Shown: piece after piece, positions 45,341-57,488 of the stretch
Layout of the letters: each line of letters begins with the position of its first letter
How positions within the stretch are numbered: position 1 is the stretch's first letter
Assembly: GCA_021234155.1 (NCBI GenBank)
Contig: JAJEKV010000041.1
Span: 3,772,829 to 3,836,828, forward strand
Direction of reading: 5' to 3'
DNA length: 64,000 nucleotides
Origin: Isoetes taiwanensis
Lineage: Eukaryota > Streptophyta > Lycopodiopsida > Isoetales > Isoetaceae
The notes under the pieces: model-generated
What the model was told of the DNA's origin: nothing
Database searches by the model: none
What the model saw: only the letters and a program-made list of their open reading frames with translations
Program-made: the position numbers and the translations under genes

Positions 45341-45617
45341 CATTTTTGTTTAAATATATTCCCTAAATAAATTTAAGCTCTAATGATGTTGGATAATATT
45401 AATGTCCAAGATCCTTAGAGTTAGAACCAAGACCCTTAAACTAGATAGAGGTCGCATCTGCATTTATCTTAGCTTAGTTGTTGCTCTTATCTTGCTAAGT
45501 GTCTTCTTGTCTATACAATGATAGTATAATCAAACATTTTTTTCATGACAACCCAGCCAGTTGCCAAGGCTTGGTATGACACACCAACACATGCTATAGA
45601 TGGACATCATCAAATGT

Positions 45618-46743
45618 TTTTTTTTTTTTGAAGGACGTCAGACTTTATTAATAACACTCCATCATAATACATAACACAATGCAGAGACAGGAATAAAAAA
45701 CCCAGTGGACAAGCAGATCCAAGTGAACAGGGCCACCCGTCTAAGCATGACAATATAATGCAATTCACACTATTTTCCTCTTCTACAAAGATATAATCAT
45801 ATTTATAGAAAAGTTACTTCAACCAAGTCGAACTTCCACATCCATAGAATCATTAACAACAACTTGATCTGCTCCCTGGTGTCTCAATGCCAGAATGAGG
45901 AACATCCACTGTAACAATCGTAGCAGATACTGGAGCTACAGAGTGGACTAACGCAAATTGAGGAGCCGAGCTATTTTTGCGACGGGCAAGCTTCTTCACG
46001 CGTGGAGTAGACCATCCTTCCTCCAATAATTCTTGCTTGTGAGCAATGTCCTGAAGACCAAAGTGTTGATCCTCATTAAGAGGGTCTACTGATATAGACT
46101 GAGACGGAGATGCACTACAAGAAGGCGATGGCGCAGAAGTAGCTAGAGAGGAAGGCACAAGAGCTGGTAATACTGGCGGATTAACTAGTGCAAAGGCAGA
46201 TGAGGAAGAAGATGATAAAACATGACATTCGAGTGAAGTGGCTGCTATGTGACATGGGAAAGGAGCAGTTGGGGAGGTAGAGACGAAAGTATGCCTAGAC
46301 CTGTAAGTAGCAAAAGCCTCAACATTGGGAAACATCTTAGCAAGCTCAGGTCCATTTAGCAGACGTAGTTTGTTCTTGAAAAAAGGTGGGCCACTTTTGA
46401 CGACTACTGATTGAGGAATAGAAACACAAGTAGGAATAGATACACAAATTCGAGGACCATTAACACTAGAATGGGCAAGATGCATACCCAATCCATTGGC
46501 AATAGCAATCATAAAATAAGACACTTGCAGTTCTAGTGGAAAATCCTCTAAGCAAGCCAACAAGGCATGCACAATGCACCAGACTTACTTGGCAAGAATC
46601 CAGGAGAATACACCTGATATAGAAGATAATGTCCCCAAAGAGGATCAACACCACGCTCCACAAGCCTGTCAACTGCAAGTGAAGAGTCAAACATGACCAG
46701 GAAGAAATTATTATCTTTATCCAAAACTTTTAGAGACGCATAG
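45618..46743 (-). mobile_element. 1.1 kb poly(A)-tailed retro-insertion with 17-bp target duplication
   Basis: TGGACATCATCAAATGT occurs at 45601-45617 and again at 46744-46760. On the minus strand the enclosed segment ends with AATAAA and a run of about 13 A directly beside the first repeat. These are the marks of target-primed retrotransposition. The insert contains an ORF (46572-45853) and the frame 46743-46548 (DKDNNFFLVMFDSSLAVDRLVERG) that resembles the N-terminal domain of plant LINE ORF1 proteins (DUF4283-like). It is probably a 5'-truncated LINE transcript or a processed copy. Confidence 0.7.
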
Positions 46744-47021
46744 TGGACATCATCAAATGTCTTCTGCCATACTGTTGCATCATAGATAATTATCCAAGAA
46801 TTCATTCTACTGAGGTAATTTAGACCAACACGCCAAGTATGGCCATAAACATAAGTCTCCATACTACCCCAGTCCTTCCCAGCTCTTATTAAAGTGCCCA
46901 ATGACAAGGTGATCATTTGGATTAGAGTAGATAGTAGGCATAAATATAGAAATTGTAGGGTTGGTAGACATAGATAATTGTGTCTGTTAGTATTAGTTGT
47001 TTCATGGATTTCAGGGTACAC
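46548..47021 (-). CDS. LINE ORF1-like (DUF4283-like) fragment and upstream frame
   Basis: 157 codons. The last two-thirds, after TFDDVH, resemble the DUF4283 fold of plant retroelement ORF1 proteins: a LFLVMF-type strand followed by DRLVERGVDPLWGHYLLYQVYSP. The first part (GKDWGSMETYVYGHTWRVGLNY) is unrecognised. The 17-bp target repeat falls exactly at TFDDVH, so the two halves may be different sequences joined in frame by chance. Confidence 0.4.
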   Translation of the reverse strand: MYPEIHETTNTNRHNYLCLPTLQFLYLCLLSTLIQMITLSLGTLIRAGKDWGSMETYVYGHTWRVGLNYLSRMNSWIIIYDATVWQKTFDDVHYASLKVLDKDNNFFLVMFDSSLAVDRLVERGVDPLWGHYLLYQVYSPGFLPSKSGALCMPCWLA

Positions 47022-47813
47022 AAATAGGCCAGGTGAATCTTCGTTGTAGATCCTCGACCATGGTAGCTACCCGACCACATCAAGCAATTCGAAAGCAGAG
47101 ATCAACCTAATGGAGAAAACCTTGACAGGTCAAAGATCAAGTCGAGGAACATGGGAGCCTGACTACTGATTGAGACATCAAGAACAAAAACATGAGTTAC
47201 AAGAAGGGCTACTCAACAATCAAGGAACATCAGAGCACTTAAGCCATTGCTCATAATACGGGAGGAACATTTTCTAGTCAAGAATATTCTTCTAGTGCCA
47301 TATATTGTGTCGAGAAAAGACTCCACATCAACAGGCTAAGTCACAACTCCACCACCAACAAATAGATAACTTCATCGACTATCCACATCATGAGTTTCAA
47401 AGACGAGACTAAATATACTTCTTAGGAGGACAATTATCCCAAACATACAGGCCGATGGCACTATCAGAGCTAGACTTCAAGCAGAGATGCTTTGAATAAG
47501 GAAGTATTACAAGCCATCAAGACCAAACTGCTTAAGGATAGCAGTATGACCAGACCGTAACTGACTTCTGCCTCATCAACTCTGATTCTCCAGGATAGCT
47601 ACACCAACCTCGACAACACCATCTCCATGCAGAAAGATCATGAAGTCCTTCTAGCCTTAGAGATGGAAGGTCAAGCAGCAACAAGAAGAGGCACCATGAG
47701 AGACCAAAGACCAGCATTAATAATTGATTATTGCAAGGTCATAAATCCTTTGCAAGGTCATAAATCCTAAACATGGATGCCAATAGACTCAACACTTAAG
47801 AAGGAGGGGAGGT

Positions 47814-48539
47814 TGAACAATTTGAAGTGGCAAAACACTCGATACCATCCTCAAATCTTCTAACTTCTAAGACATCATGAGTCAACATGGAAGATTCTTT
47901 AGAGGAGAGAACATTATCTTCAAGCTTTTGGGACGAGACATCAAGAACTTACGTCGTCAACTACGTCATCAAGTCCACGAGTATGCATACCCTCCTTTAA
48001 GGAAGAAAGTCAACATTAACATCGAGGGGAGTACAAATAGAAGATGTTCGACCAAAGAGAAACGCCTAGGAAAGATTACGCAACAACCCCAAGGAGATCA
48101 AATTTCCCAACAACTTCAGGCAACATTACCTTGCTACTTCAAGGAATAACTAGTACACCAGCTTTAAGCAAACTAGGGAACCTAGGATTAGATACTTGAA
48201 TATCTTAGACTTATGGATAATTGTGATGTGATAAAATTTGTACCTAACTTCAATAAAATATAAGAGAGAGAATATATTGACATGGCAAAAGGGGATGACG
48301 TGGCAAAGAGGAGAAAAATGCAAGTAGTTAGAGGGCAGAAACATAGAAGCTAGAGGATAGAGGATCCAACAGAGTAGAAGAAGAATCAATTTAGAGGCAA
48401 GACACTAAATCTATGTTAAAAAAGAAGTAATCCTTCTAGTCTAGTAGAAAGATATAAAAGAAGGGGAAGGAATTGCTCTGTAATATAGTTAAAGAACATG
48501 CTCTTGATAATAATCTATATCTCTGAGTTCATTACAACA
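47814..48539 (+). mobile_element. Probable LTR (solo or 3' LTR)
   Basis: A purine tract, AGAAGGAGGGGAGG (47799-47812), directly precedes a segment that starts TGAACAATT and ends TTACAACA. Near its end is a promoter-like GATATAAAAGAAGG (about 48450). The 0.75 kb before the purine tract holds no recognisable coding sequence, so it would be a non-autonomous or truncated element. No partner LTR in the window. Confidence 0.4.
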
Positions 48540-48889
48540 GTCTGCTGCAAAATCTGCGGATGTGAATCCAATTTTATTTCACCCTTGAAAAGTTGAATCG
48601 ACCGCCCCACAGGTGAATCAGAATTGACCTTCTCTCTGGGTTTATTTTCTGTTGCTCCTACATAGCAACACAGGGACGAATCGGCTGCTCTAGCACACCA
48701 ACAAATATATTCTGTCAGATCCGAATTAGCAGTGTCGCCGCCTGCAAATAAATCATTGTAAATTGCCTTTCCTTTGCTACACAAAGTTTTCTTCCAGATG
48801 CCTTTCGTTCTTCCTCCTTTCTTTTGGTATAAAACATATACAAGTCGAAGAAAAGGCCTTGGCTTGCATTTGCATGTATCTAAGATCAA
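48515..48889 (-). CDS. Unrecognised ORF
   Basis: A 124-codon minus-strand ORF rich in Cys in its centre (YICWCARAADSSLCCYVG). Its frame is open further upstream to about 48960. No family recognised. It overlaps the end of the probable LTR by about 25 bases. It may be chance. Confidence 0.2.
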   Translation of the reverse strand: MILDTCKCKPRPFLRLVYVLYQKKGGRTKGIWKKTLCSKGKAIYNDLFAGGDTANSDLTEYICWCARAADSSLCCYVGATENKPREKVNSDSPVGRSIQLFKGEIKLDSHPQILQQTVVMNSEI

Positions 48890-49039
48890 TCCTGCCTCTT
48901 CTCTGCTGCAACAACATGATCGGCCATCTACAGCTGTGGCCGAAGCTCAAATTGATGGCTGGCGGATTTTTAGGGCTAAAACAGTCATAGTTAGGGTTTG
49001 AATTCATTATATCACAGTAGATATAAGAATAAATTAAAA

Positions 49040-50780
49040 ATAAATCAAACATTACATTGATGGTTTATTTGTTGAAGCCTTTGCTTTTTAAGCTAACGAC
49101 TGAGGTTCAGTTCTCGGTTTAGACAAGTAGAAACACTTAGGTATTTTTAGAGTTCGTTTTGGCTTAGCTTAAACTCCAATAATTGTTCATGGAGGATCAT
49201 TCTAGTTTTGTTAGATATTTTCTTTTGCAAGATCAATTTAAGCATCCTTGTTATTGACTTAGAGTTTTATCTTTTGCAAGATTTATTTCCATCTTAAATA
49301 TTGATTAAATAGGCTATAAGATATTTCGGCAAGAAGACTAAATTACTTGATCTGTTATCATGTTGCTAGCCTAGTTGCACCTTGGTCTGCCCACAACTCT
49401 CCGGGGAGAATAAGCAGAAACCGAGGCCACGAGTGTTAAGCACTCGACACTAGTGAATGGGCACTGATGGAGCTCACTAGTGCAGACTCGACGCTGGTCA
49501 CGTCGAGTTGCTTCTAGATGAAGGTTATTTCCCTGAGCTAGAGACCCGTAGCTTAGGGGGACCACAACATATTATTTGGGGTTTGGGGACGACATGTAGG
49601 TTCTACACCCGTGGGATCTTGAATCCGAACTCCATCCCTGCATAGAAAGACATGTGCACAGCCCGACAAATCGGGCAGCGAACCATTAACTCTAAAACTA
49701 TGATGCTTAAGAATACCCCTTCTGTTTCGTATAATGGGATCCACTGTAAGCAATTATGATATTCACATACCAATACACATATATATTTTACAAAACAATA
49801 GGTAACAAATATAGAGTTTGTGAGCTTGGCCACATTATTGTCAAGAAAAAAGTAATAAGCTAGCAAAAATTTAGGCATGGCAGGCTTGAAAAGATCTTTT
49901 TAGTTTAGTTTGCATAAAATCTTACCTGAAATGGTTAAGTTTTGGAAATAGAAAATGAGAAACTATTCTGGAACCGCACCCAAGACCTTCTATAATTTTT
50001 GAACTGTCCCCCAGTGTACATATTGACCATTGACATTTATTGTGACGCTCCCAGAATCTATACGATGTTCCCATCGTACAAATACGGGAATTCCCCTCCT
50101 ATGGCGACTACATCACCACCCTCCGTCATACTCGGACCACTTGGGATGGCCAAGTGTCCGGGCGAGAAACACAGAGGTGTCATTCGTCCCACATCCTCTA
50201 TGAGAAATCCTATATCCAGCGGAAGCATACATACATGTTAGTATACAACAATTGTGCTATAATAATATACCACCACGGAGGGTGGCCCATCCATCATCAT
50301 CATTGAAAAGACAATACCAGCATAACAACATGAGCAATATACCATAACAGGGGCGCTATCCGAGGCTCAGACTCTAAGGGGTCAACTAACGGCCAGGGCC
50401 TCAAGATATCATTAGATGGAAGTATAACATGGCATTGGCTGGCATAAGACAATGGCTAGGGTGTAGTCCACTCCATCCGCCCCTCCTGTGCACACTTTGC
50501 AGATAGGTTGAATTATGCTATGATGTGCTTGTAGCCCTCCGGAGATGCAATCCCAAGGAATCACCCTATGGAGCTACTCCGGGTTACATCTCCCCAGTCC
50601 GATGAGGCAGGTCGGAGAAGCTTCCCCTCCCGGATCACAACGGTTTCCTGGGTGTGCTAGAGGATACCTGCCACACTTGCAGCACCCGTATCCGTATTCG
50701 ACTTACCCCCCCTAAATCTACGCAAAGTCGAGGACGTCCATATAGGCCATATCCAACGACCTAGAAGGTGTCAGACCCAT
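49040..50780. other. No gene; retroelement-like non-coding sequence
   Basis: No gene recognised. From 49370 the GC content rises and the sequence resembles LTR or untranslated retroelement DNA (for example TGTGACGCTCCCAG at 50039, an LTR-like start). It runs up to the LTR edge at 50788. Confidence 0.35.
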
Positions 50781-50787
50781 ACCCGGC

Positions 50788-53690
50788 TGAAACGGACCAA
50801 GCCCCTTGGCGTAGGCCGTTGCACCGACACGTTTAACATCTAAGTTAAACATCCAAGATACCCGTATACTTGCTCAATAAAGTATAGTCCCATTGATCAG
50901 ATAATTACATACAAGACCAAGCTCATCTGAGTTTGGCATGCTAACAACTCCTACTAGCTCAATAAGTCCTCCTTATAAGTCACCGAGGATGACTCTGGAA
51001 AACGCTCATGTTGTCGCACCCTCATCCCTAGACTCTCCATCCGAATACTGCATTCTCAGCTCAGGACGTACCGTCTTAAACATACACAAACAACACAAGG
51101 GGGTTAGTCCACAAGGACTAAGTGGGGAGGAAACATTTCGGGAGCATCCACAACATCAATCACAAAGCAATCTAGCGTATAACATCATCCACAAAGTAAT
51201 CTAGCATACCCATCAAAGATAAGAATAACAACAATTTTACCTGCTCCACTACGCCCCTGCATTAGTTAGAACTCAAGCTACAAGCATGTTTACATTCTCA
51301 TCCATCGTATGTATGTATGCACATATGCCAAGCGTAATCCTTGGGTTGCGACCCCAAGGAGACCACTCTCTCCATCTGTACGTACAGGGTTTAACTCATC
51401 CGTCCGGCCATCTGGCTCGGATGCGGAGTTACACGGCCACCCCACCCCTCCAAAGGTGGGCCGTAAATGCAACATGCCATCCGTCTATCCATCTGGCACG
51501 GATGCGGAGTCTCACAGCCATTCCACCCCTTCGAAGATGGTCCGTTTGCAATGTAAGATGCAACATCATCCATCAAGAACTTCACAAGATAGAATGTCAC
51601 CAATAACCTTGCAGACTGGTCCAATACGAGATGTCATACAATCCCCATGCATCTTACTTTCAAAAACAGCTATAGAACAATGCAATACAATAGGGCTCAA
51701 ACCAAGATATTCCATAACTAAATGACAGCATCATATAGCCAAATCGCAAAGCAGAATATGAAACTCCTTTAACATATAAGTAGCCACAACTTTTATGCAA
51801 TACCATAATTAGATCCATAGCAAAAGAAACCACAACACTCATGCTCCATCTATTCCAACCTCATAGAATCCGCATGCTACTCCAACAAAGTACTGGTAAT
51901 ATACCCTTCACAAGATACAGTTATCAAGCTAGCCTCTATTCTTAAAGGTTCCCTGAACTAGGCCACATCCAATGGTACAATCCCGGGCAAAGAACTCTAT
52001 GGTCCCACCGTATAATAAGATATCTTAAGAAGGTTTGTAAGAGTCTTGATACTCAATCCATATACTAGCTATCTAGGCTAGCAATAACGCACAAAGAAAC
52101 ACATGCCACAATGGCCAGCATACGGGTCGAGGTCGATAGGTTATCAACAATGCCATTGAGATACATACACAGCAAGCGCTCCCACCAATCCAAGACATGA
52201 GACAATAGTTTTGGGCTGCCCCCCTAACTATAATCTAAAGCCAGGTTCAATAGTTCAGAATATATCAACATATCTCAATTAGGGTTCATTCCCCTAGTTA
52301 ACTCAACTTGTTTATCTTGCTAGTTTCCAACTAAGCCAGAAGCGCCCATGCCTCTCAAGACTTCTCTTCCTTCAACATCACACATTTGATATTTATCAAT
52401 TATTCCATTCAATTTCCTAGTTCTCTTCCTTAGTTTATATCTGATGGTGCCCCCTTGGCTCCATACGATAACTATACCCATAAACCCCATAAATTCCCTC
52501 ACGCCCTTCTCCCCCTAGAAGAAGTATTATTAAGTAATATAATTCTTCTAGTTATAGTTATATAGAGATGTCCTAATGAGTAATTCTATTTATTTAGCTT
52601 AGCTTCTTGGACCCTTACAAGTTCAAGCATAAACGAATCTACTCCTAGACTGAGTTCATAGAAGATTCCCTGAGCACAATACCACAACCATGGCACTATC
52701 TCGGTTTTTATGGTTCCACATAACATGATATAAAGCAAAGGTCTTTATAACTTAAAACCTAAGAAGCAATATTCAATTCAAGTATGATCAAAAACCTTAA
52801 TTTAATACTTTAATATAAACATATGGGGATACCGGACCTTGGTATCCCCTGAAGACAATTACAATAGGAGGCCACGGCAGCGGCCGGGCTTTTCCAAATC
52901 CGTTGAGCGTTGGTTGCATCATGCTTAGTTTTATCACAAAGGCATCAAATTCTAACTGGCATCAACAATTTGGGAGCAAGAATCGGATTATGACTCAAAG
53001 CCAGAGCCTATCTCAGAGGTCAGATTTACAGAGATCTGGGAATCAGATTATGGCACATGACCCAAACTAGCTAGATGGAATCGAATTTCATCACCAAGAT
53101 GGATTCTAGACAAGGATTTGGACCACAGATTGTTTTGACAGCATGGCAACCGGATTAACAAAGGGGAATTCGTAATTCAGACCTAGCTTCTTGCTCCTTT
53201 ATCCCGCTTCCTTCAAAGTCATACATCATGCAGCAAAGCCCCACAATTAAGCATAATCCCCACCTTAGTTCTTCAGATATGCCTCTGCTCTTAATCGATA
53301 GGTGCCTCTTTTGCATCCAGCTTCTCGTTCTCTTGTCTTCTCCACCTCCTTCTTCAATTCGGCCAGCCCCTCTGTCTTCTTATATATGTTTATGTCCAGC
53401 ACCAACAAGCTATCTTGCTGCCAGAGGATTCTGCCAGGTGTAGCCGAATCTTGCATGGGCATGCCTTACTTGGCCCAATTTTCCTGCCTGATACGTCTCA
53501 ACACAGCCACGATTTTGTTTCCCTATTTTTATGGTGCTCACCCATTTAGATTTGATAACCTTAGCTACTGTGTTTTTATATTTAAATGCTACCACTAGCA
53601 TGAACCCATGGACACATACCAACAAGGCCATTAGATGATCTACACAATCTTATACTAAAACAAGTTAAGCCACTAGGTTCAACTCATGTC
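50788..53690 (-). mobile_element. LTR-type repeat B (long version)
   Basis: It starts at the same base as LTR A (TGAAACGGACC) and matches it for about 430 bp. Short blocks near 52275 and about 53470-53690 also match later parts of LTR A in the same order. LTR A therefore equals this sequence with two large internal deletions. The left flank (CCATACCCGGC) has no primer site, so this end is the outer LTR edge. The right limit is unclear. Non-coding. Confidence 0.5.
51399..51565. repeat. ~80-bp tandem repeat inside LTR-type repeat B
   Basis: Two adjacent units of about 80 bp, each with CATCTGG-x-CGGATGCGGAGT followed by CCACCCCT or CCACCCCTT. The upstream start CCATCCGTC is shared. Probably an internal LTR enhancer-type duplication. 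Confidence 0.65.
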
Positions 53691-53699
53691 CTCATGAAT

Positions 53700-54903
53700 T
53701 ACTTACGATATTCATGCTTCTCTAACCTTCATATGCAGTCTAATGCTTCATATGGTGTGACATACCTAGGAGCTTCAAGGTAAAAGACTAAAGTTTAGTC
53801 AACTCTAGGGTTTTGCATCTCCCATCCATATATGGTTTTGCGCGATTCTGATGCAGTCTCCTTGATTGCACATTTGTACCACAACAGCAATAGGACATGG
53901 GTATTCCCAATATCCTTCCACATTATAGAACAACTTCCTCATTAACCCATATATGGCTTAAGCTCTACTATTTCGATCCAAATTGATGCAGTCGCAACTT
54001 AATCTACCACATACTCAAAATACAACTAAGTGCATCAACCTTGCCACTAGCATGTATAAAGTTTGGAACTAAACTTATAATGAAATTCGTATAAATTATT
54101 TACTATACATGTCCAAGCTAATGTAGCAAACATCTGCATCATAGAGTTAATCTACTTTTTCCTACTAAGGATAAAATAGGGCACTATGAAATACTAAGCC
54201 CACCATGGAAAGAGAGATAGTCAGCTCGGACGAGATATGTATTCATATGACACATCTTGGGGGGCCAAATCCAAGAGTGACAAATAAAAGCATAATCCCA
54301 TCCCCCATCTGTGTATCTTATGGCTATACAACCCACACAAGTAAATTCAAGGAAACCTAAAAGATTACGAACATAACTCACTTAAAGAACCTACTCAACA
54401 TAGATAATATAACTTTCTAAACCCTTGAGTTTACCTCTTTAAGCACTGTGCATGGGCCCTCACAACCCTAGCATTGATTTTGGTAAAGCACTACAACTCC
54501 CTACACATGGTCTACTTTAAAGTAACGTGGCAACGTGGTCCACCATTAGACAATCTTTAAGTTATAGAAACTTGTAGGAACATACCTTCACAATTATCAT
54601 GGCCCGCTGTTCATGCCTTGCATGAAAACATCCGTCTTAACATTTCACCCTATTTTTGGTAACTTTCGACCAAGTTTAGCTCCTTGATGAACTGCATTCC
54701 ATTAGCTTTTCTAGCTTACATAGCACAGAATAATAATCAAAACTTAAGATACTATCAATCCCTTAGATCTATGCTCGTTTCTTGTTCCTCTTAACTCATC
54801 TTGGCTGATGTATTTACCAATCACCAAACCATTCTACTTTATAGTAGAACCTCTTGAACTCTTAGCCCCTAATTCCCACGGCCCGAAAGTGTCGGAGCTT
54901 TCC
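53700..54903 (-). other. Non-coding internal region next to the primer site
   Basis: Between the recognised part of repeat B and the primer-binding site I see no gag or pol sequence. If this is the interior of an LTR element, it is non-autonomous. Confidence 0.4.
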
Positions 54904-54915
54904 GCTCTGATACCA
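54904..54915 (-). promoter_or_regulatory. Primer-binding site for initiator Met tRNA
   Basis: The minus strand reads TGGTATCAGAGC, the standard plant LTR-retrotransposon primer site, two bases after the edge of LTR A. It initiates minus-strand DNA synthesis and shows that an element extends from here toward lower coordinates. Confidence 0.85.
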
Positions 54916-54917
54916 AC

Positions 54918-56362
54918 TGAAACGGACCTAGCCCCTTGGCCTAGGCCGTTGCACCGACACTTTTAACATCTAAGTTAAACATCCAAGATACTCGTATACT
55001 TGCTCAATAAAGTATAGTCCCATTGATCAGATAATTACATACAAGACCAAGCTCATCTGAGTTTGGAATGCTAACAACTCCTACTAGCTCAACAAGTCCT
55101 CCTTATGAGTCACCGAGGATGACTCTGGAAAACGCTCCGGTTATCGCACCCTCATCCCTAGACTCTCCATCTGAATACTGCATTCTCAGCTCAGGACGTA
55201 CCGTCTTAAACATACACAAACAACACAAGGGGGTTAGTCCACAAGGACTAAGTGGGGAGGAAACATTTCGGGAGCATCCACAACATCAACCACAAAGCAA
55301 TCTAGCGTATAACATCATCCACAAAGTAATCTAGCATACCCATCAACAACAATTAAGGTTCATTCCCCTAGATCATCTAATGGCCCGATTTTCTTGCCTG
55401 ATACGTCTCAACACAGCCACGATTTTGTTTCCCTATTTTTATGGTGCACCCATTTAGATTTGATAACCTTAGCTGTGCTTTTATATTTAAATGCTACCAC
55501 TAGCATGAACCCATGGACACATACCAAGAAGGCCATTAGATGATCTACACAATCTTATACTAAAACAAGTTAAGCCACTAGGTTCGTTACACCGGCCCAC
55601 GCACAGTGACCGACTATAAGCCTAGCACACTATAGGGTCCCCAGTAGCCACGCTCAACAAGGCTCCACCCCCGCTTCACCAATTGTGTCCGTTGTTTGGT
55701 GCTGAACCACATCATAGCATCCACAGCCAGGTTGGCTCTTGTGCACAGGCCGCATTTATTGGGTATTAAAGGGTCTAGCTAGAAACATCTCTAGTTCTAA
55801 GAGGCTTTCAGGTCTCTACCCTTCCCTTAATCCCAATACATGGAGGTAGCAGAAAGAAAGAATATAAACATCATCCAAGTATCCATCATCGTCATAATAA
55901 CATATGAAAGAGAATTTAACCATTCCATCTATTCAAAGAAGTGTCAGCGGAGATACAAGCTATCTAAGGACTAACCAATCTCTTGGCTGGAGCCATTATC
56001 ACGGAAAAACTCCATCCTTCAGGTCTGTTGGCAAGAATTGGTTTCTGCTCCTCCTCTTCTCTTTCCAAATCGATTTTGGGGCAAAAATGGGGGTAGGACC
56101 CCTATTTCTCCATCCAAATTAGCAAGTCCCACTTGGCAAATCGAGTTGGGCCAGGTGGCACTTCCCTATTGGTTATATTTAACTAAATATAACCTAATTA
56201 GCATAATTAGGTTAATTATGCACTAATTTTATTAGCATAGCTAATAAAATCCATTTTAGGTGAACCCATGTTGTCCCCTATTGAGCCTTAGGGGTCTAGT
56301 TAAATACTGGTGATGTGTCATGGTGTGCATACGTATACCGTATAAATACCTGGAATGTCACA
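54918..56362 (-). mobile_element. LTR A, 1,445 bp
   Basis: On the minus strand it starts TGTGACATTCC after the purine tract and ends CCGTTTCA before the primer site. One side therefore looks like a 3' LTR of the Gypsy element above it and the other like a 5' LTR of an element below it. Its last ~670 bp are a deletion version of repeat B. Confidence 0.7.
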
Positions 56363-56376
56363 TTCTCCCCCCTTGG
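56363..56376 (-). promoter_or_regulatory. Polypurine tract
   Basis: Minus strand CCAAGGGGGGAGAA directly before TGTGACA. It primes plus-strand synthesis in LTR retrotransposons and fixes the 3' LTR boundary of the Gypsy element. Confidence 0.8.
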
Positions 56377-56810
56377 ATTAATGTTGTCCTCAGCATTAGA
56401 GTTAGTGGGCAGTGAATTTACAAAAGATAAGTCTTACTGATTGAAGGGAACACAAGATTACATATATATGTCATAGGACCAAAGACCTTTAAGAAAACAC
56501 AAGAAATTACAATACCAATAACTTAAGAGTGCACTCATAATACAAATTTTCAAATACAAGAGTTGGCCTCCAGGCTGAGGCCTAGGATCTTCTGCAATAC
56601 GTCAGTACGCCCTACTGGCCTGCAGAAGGAAAATACGTCAGTAATTACAAATTAATTAAAGTAGTGTGGTTGAAGGGACCACCCTCTTAAAATGAATGAA
56701 AAATATGAATGCAAGAATCCTATCGTGCCTAAGAATTGCATGTCGTCTCGGTGTAAGGAACGGTCATATTCTCATTATAGCCACAAGCGAATGCGTCCTA
56801 TCATGAATGC

Positions 56811-57113
56811 CTATATGTCCAGTTCCCCACCTAAGATGCATGTACCCCAACCCCTAAAATGATCCCTGTCGGATCTTTCTAATATGATCCTAACACAACG
56901 CTTATCGTTAGGATTAGAGGTGATCGCATCTTGAATGGTGCGGCCGTGGCATTCTGGCATAAAGTCTGGGTAAGTCTTATCCAAATCCGCTTTGAGAACC
57001 CATGTTGCTTCCTCTGTGGATAAATGCTTCCACTTAACCAAATATTGCAATATTCGAGTTCGGCGGGTTTGTTTATATGCGCGATCCAGGAGAGCTTCAG
57101 GCACAATCTCCAA
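56811..57113 (-). CDS. Gypsy integrase C-terminal chromodomain
   Basis: The frame encodes RRTRILQYLVKWKHLSTEEATW, the chromodomain core, followed by LDKTYPDF. Chromodomains on Gypsy integrases (chromoviruses) guide insertion to chromatin with particular histone marks. It is separated from the preceding ORF by in-frame stops near 57120-57180. A ~60-residue extension follows the domain. Confidence 0.75.
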   Translation of the reverse strand: MEIVPEALLDRAYKQTRRTRILQYLVKWKHLSTEEATWVLKADLDKTYPDFMPECHGRTIQDAITSNPNDKRCVRIILERSDRDHFRGWGTCILGGELDI

Positions 57114-57170
57114 CTAATCCTCGGTCATCTCCAGAAGTGTTGATATGTCAAGAACCTCTCTGGATCAGGA

Positions 57171-57488
57171 TTATGCTTTCTTAAGAAGACTTACATGGAA
57201 AATTTTATGGATCTTCAAATGTGCGAGTCGATAGGCTTGAGAACCTATCCTTTTGGTTATCTGAAAAAGTCCCGCCCATCTAAGTGCAAGTTTCTTACAA
57301 TTGCCAATCTTAAGTTTGGCTTGCTTCACCTTAATCTTTAGCCAAACCGAATCGCCGACCTGGAATTCTTGTGGTGTTCGATGTCGGTCGGCGAGACTCT
57401 TTTGCCGAGCTCTTGCAGCTAACAAATATGCTCGAACTTCTTCGACTAGAGCTTGCATATCTGTAAGCAGTTGTTGAGAGACTTCCAT
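57171..57488 (-). CDS. Gypsy integrase C-terminal region (GPY/F type)
   Basis: ARARQKSLADRHRTPQEFQV, then GDSVWLK and LRWAGLFQITKRIGSQAYRL, with IHKIFHVSLLKKA at the end. This is the conserved integrase tail of Gypsy elements; the usual GPF is AGLF here. Same reading direction as the core domain. Confidence 0.75.
   Translation of the reverse strand: MEVSQQLLTDMQALVEEVRAYLLAARARQKSLADRHRTPQEFQVGDSVWLKIKVKQAKLKIGNCKKLALRWAGLFQITKRIGSQAYRLAHLKIHKIFHVSLLKKA

Noticed and set aside
50038-50787. Possible plus-oriented LTR starting TGTGACGCTCCC
   Set aside because: No matching end, primer site or partner repeat found, so only noted as retroelement-like.
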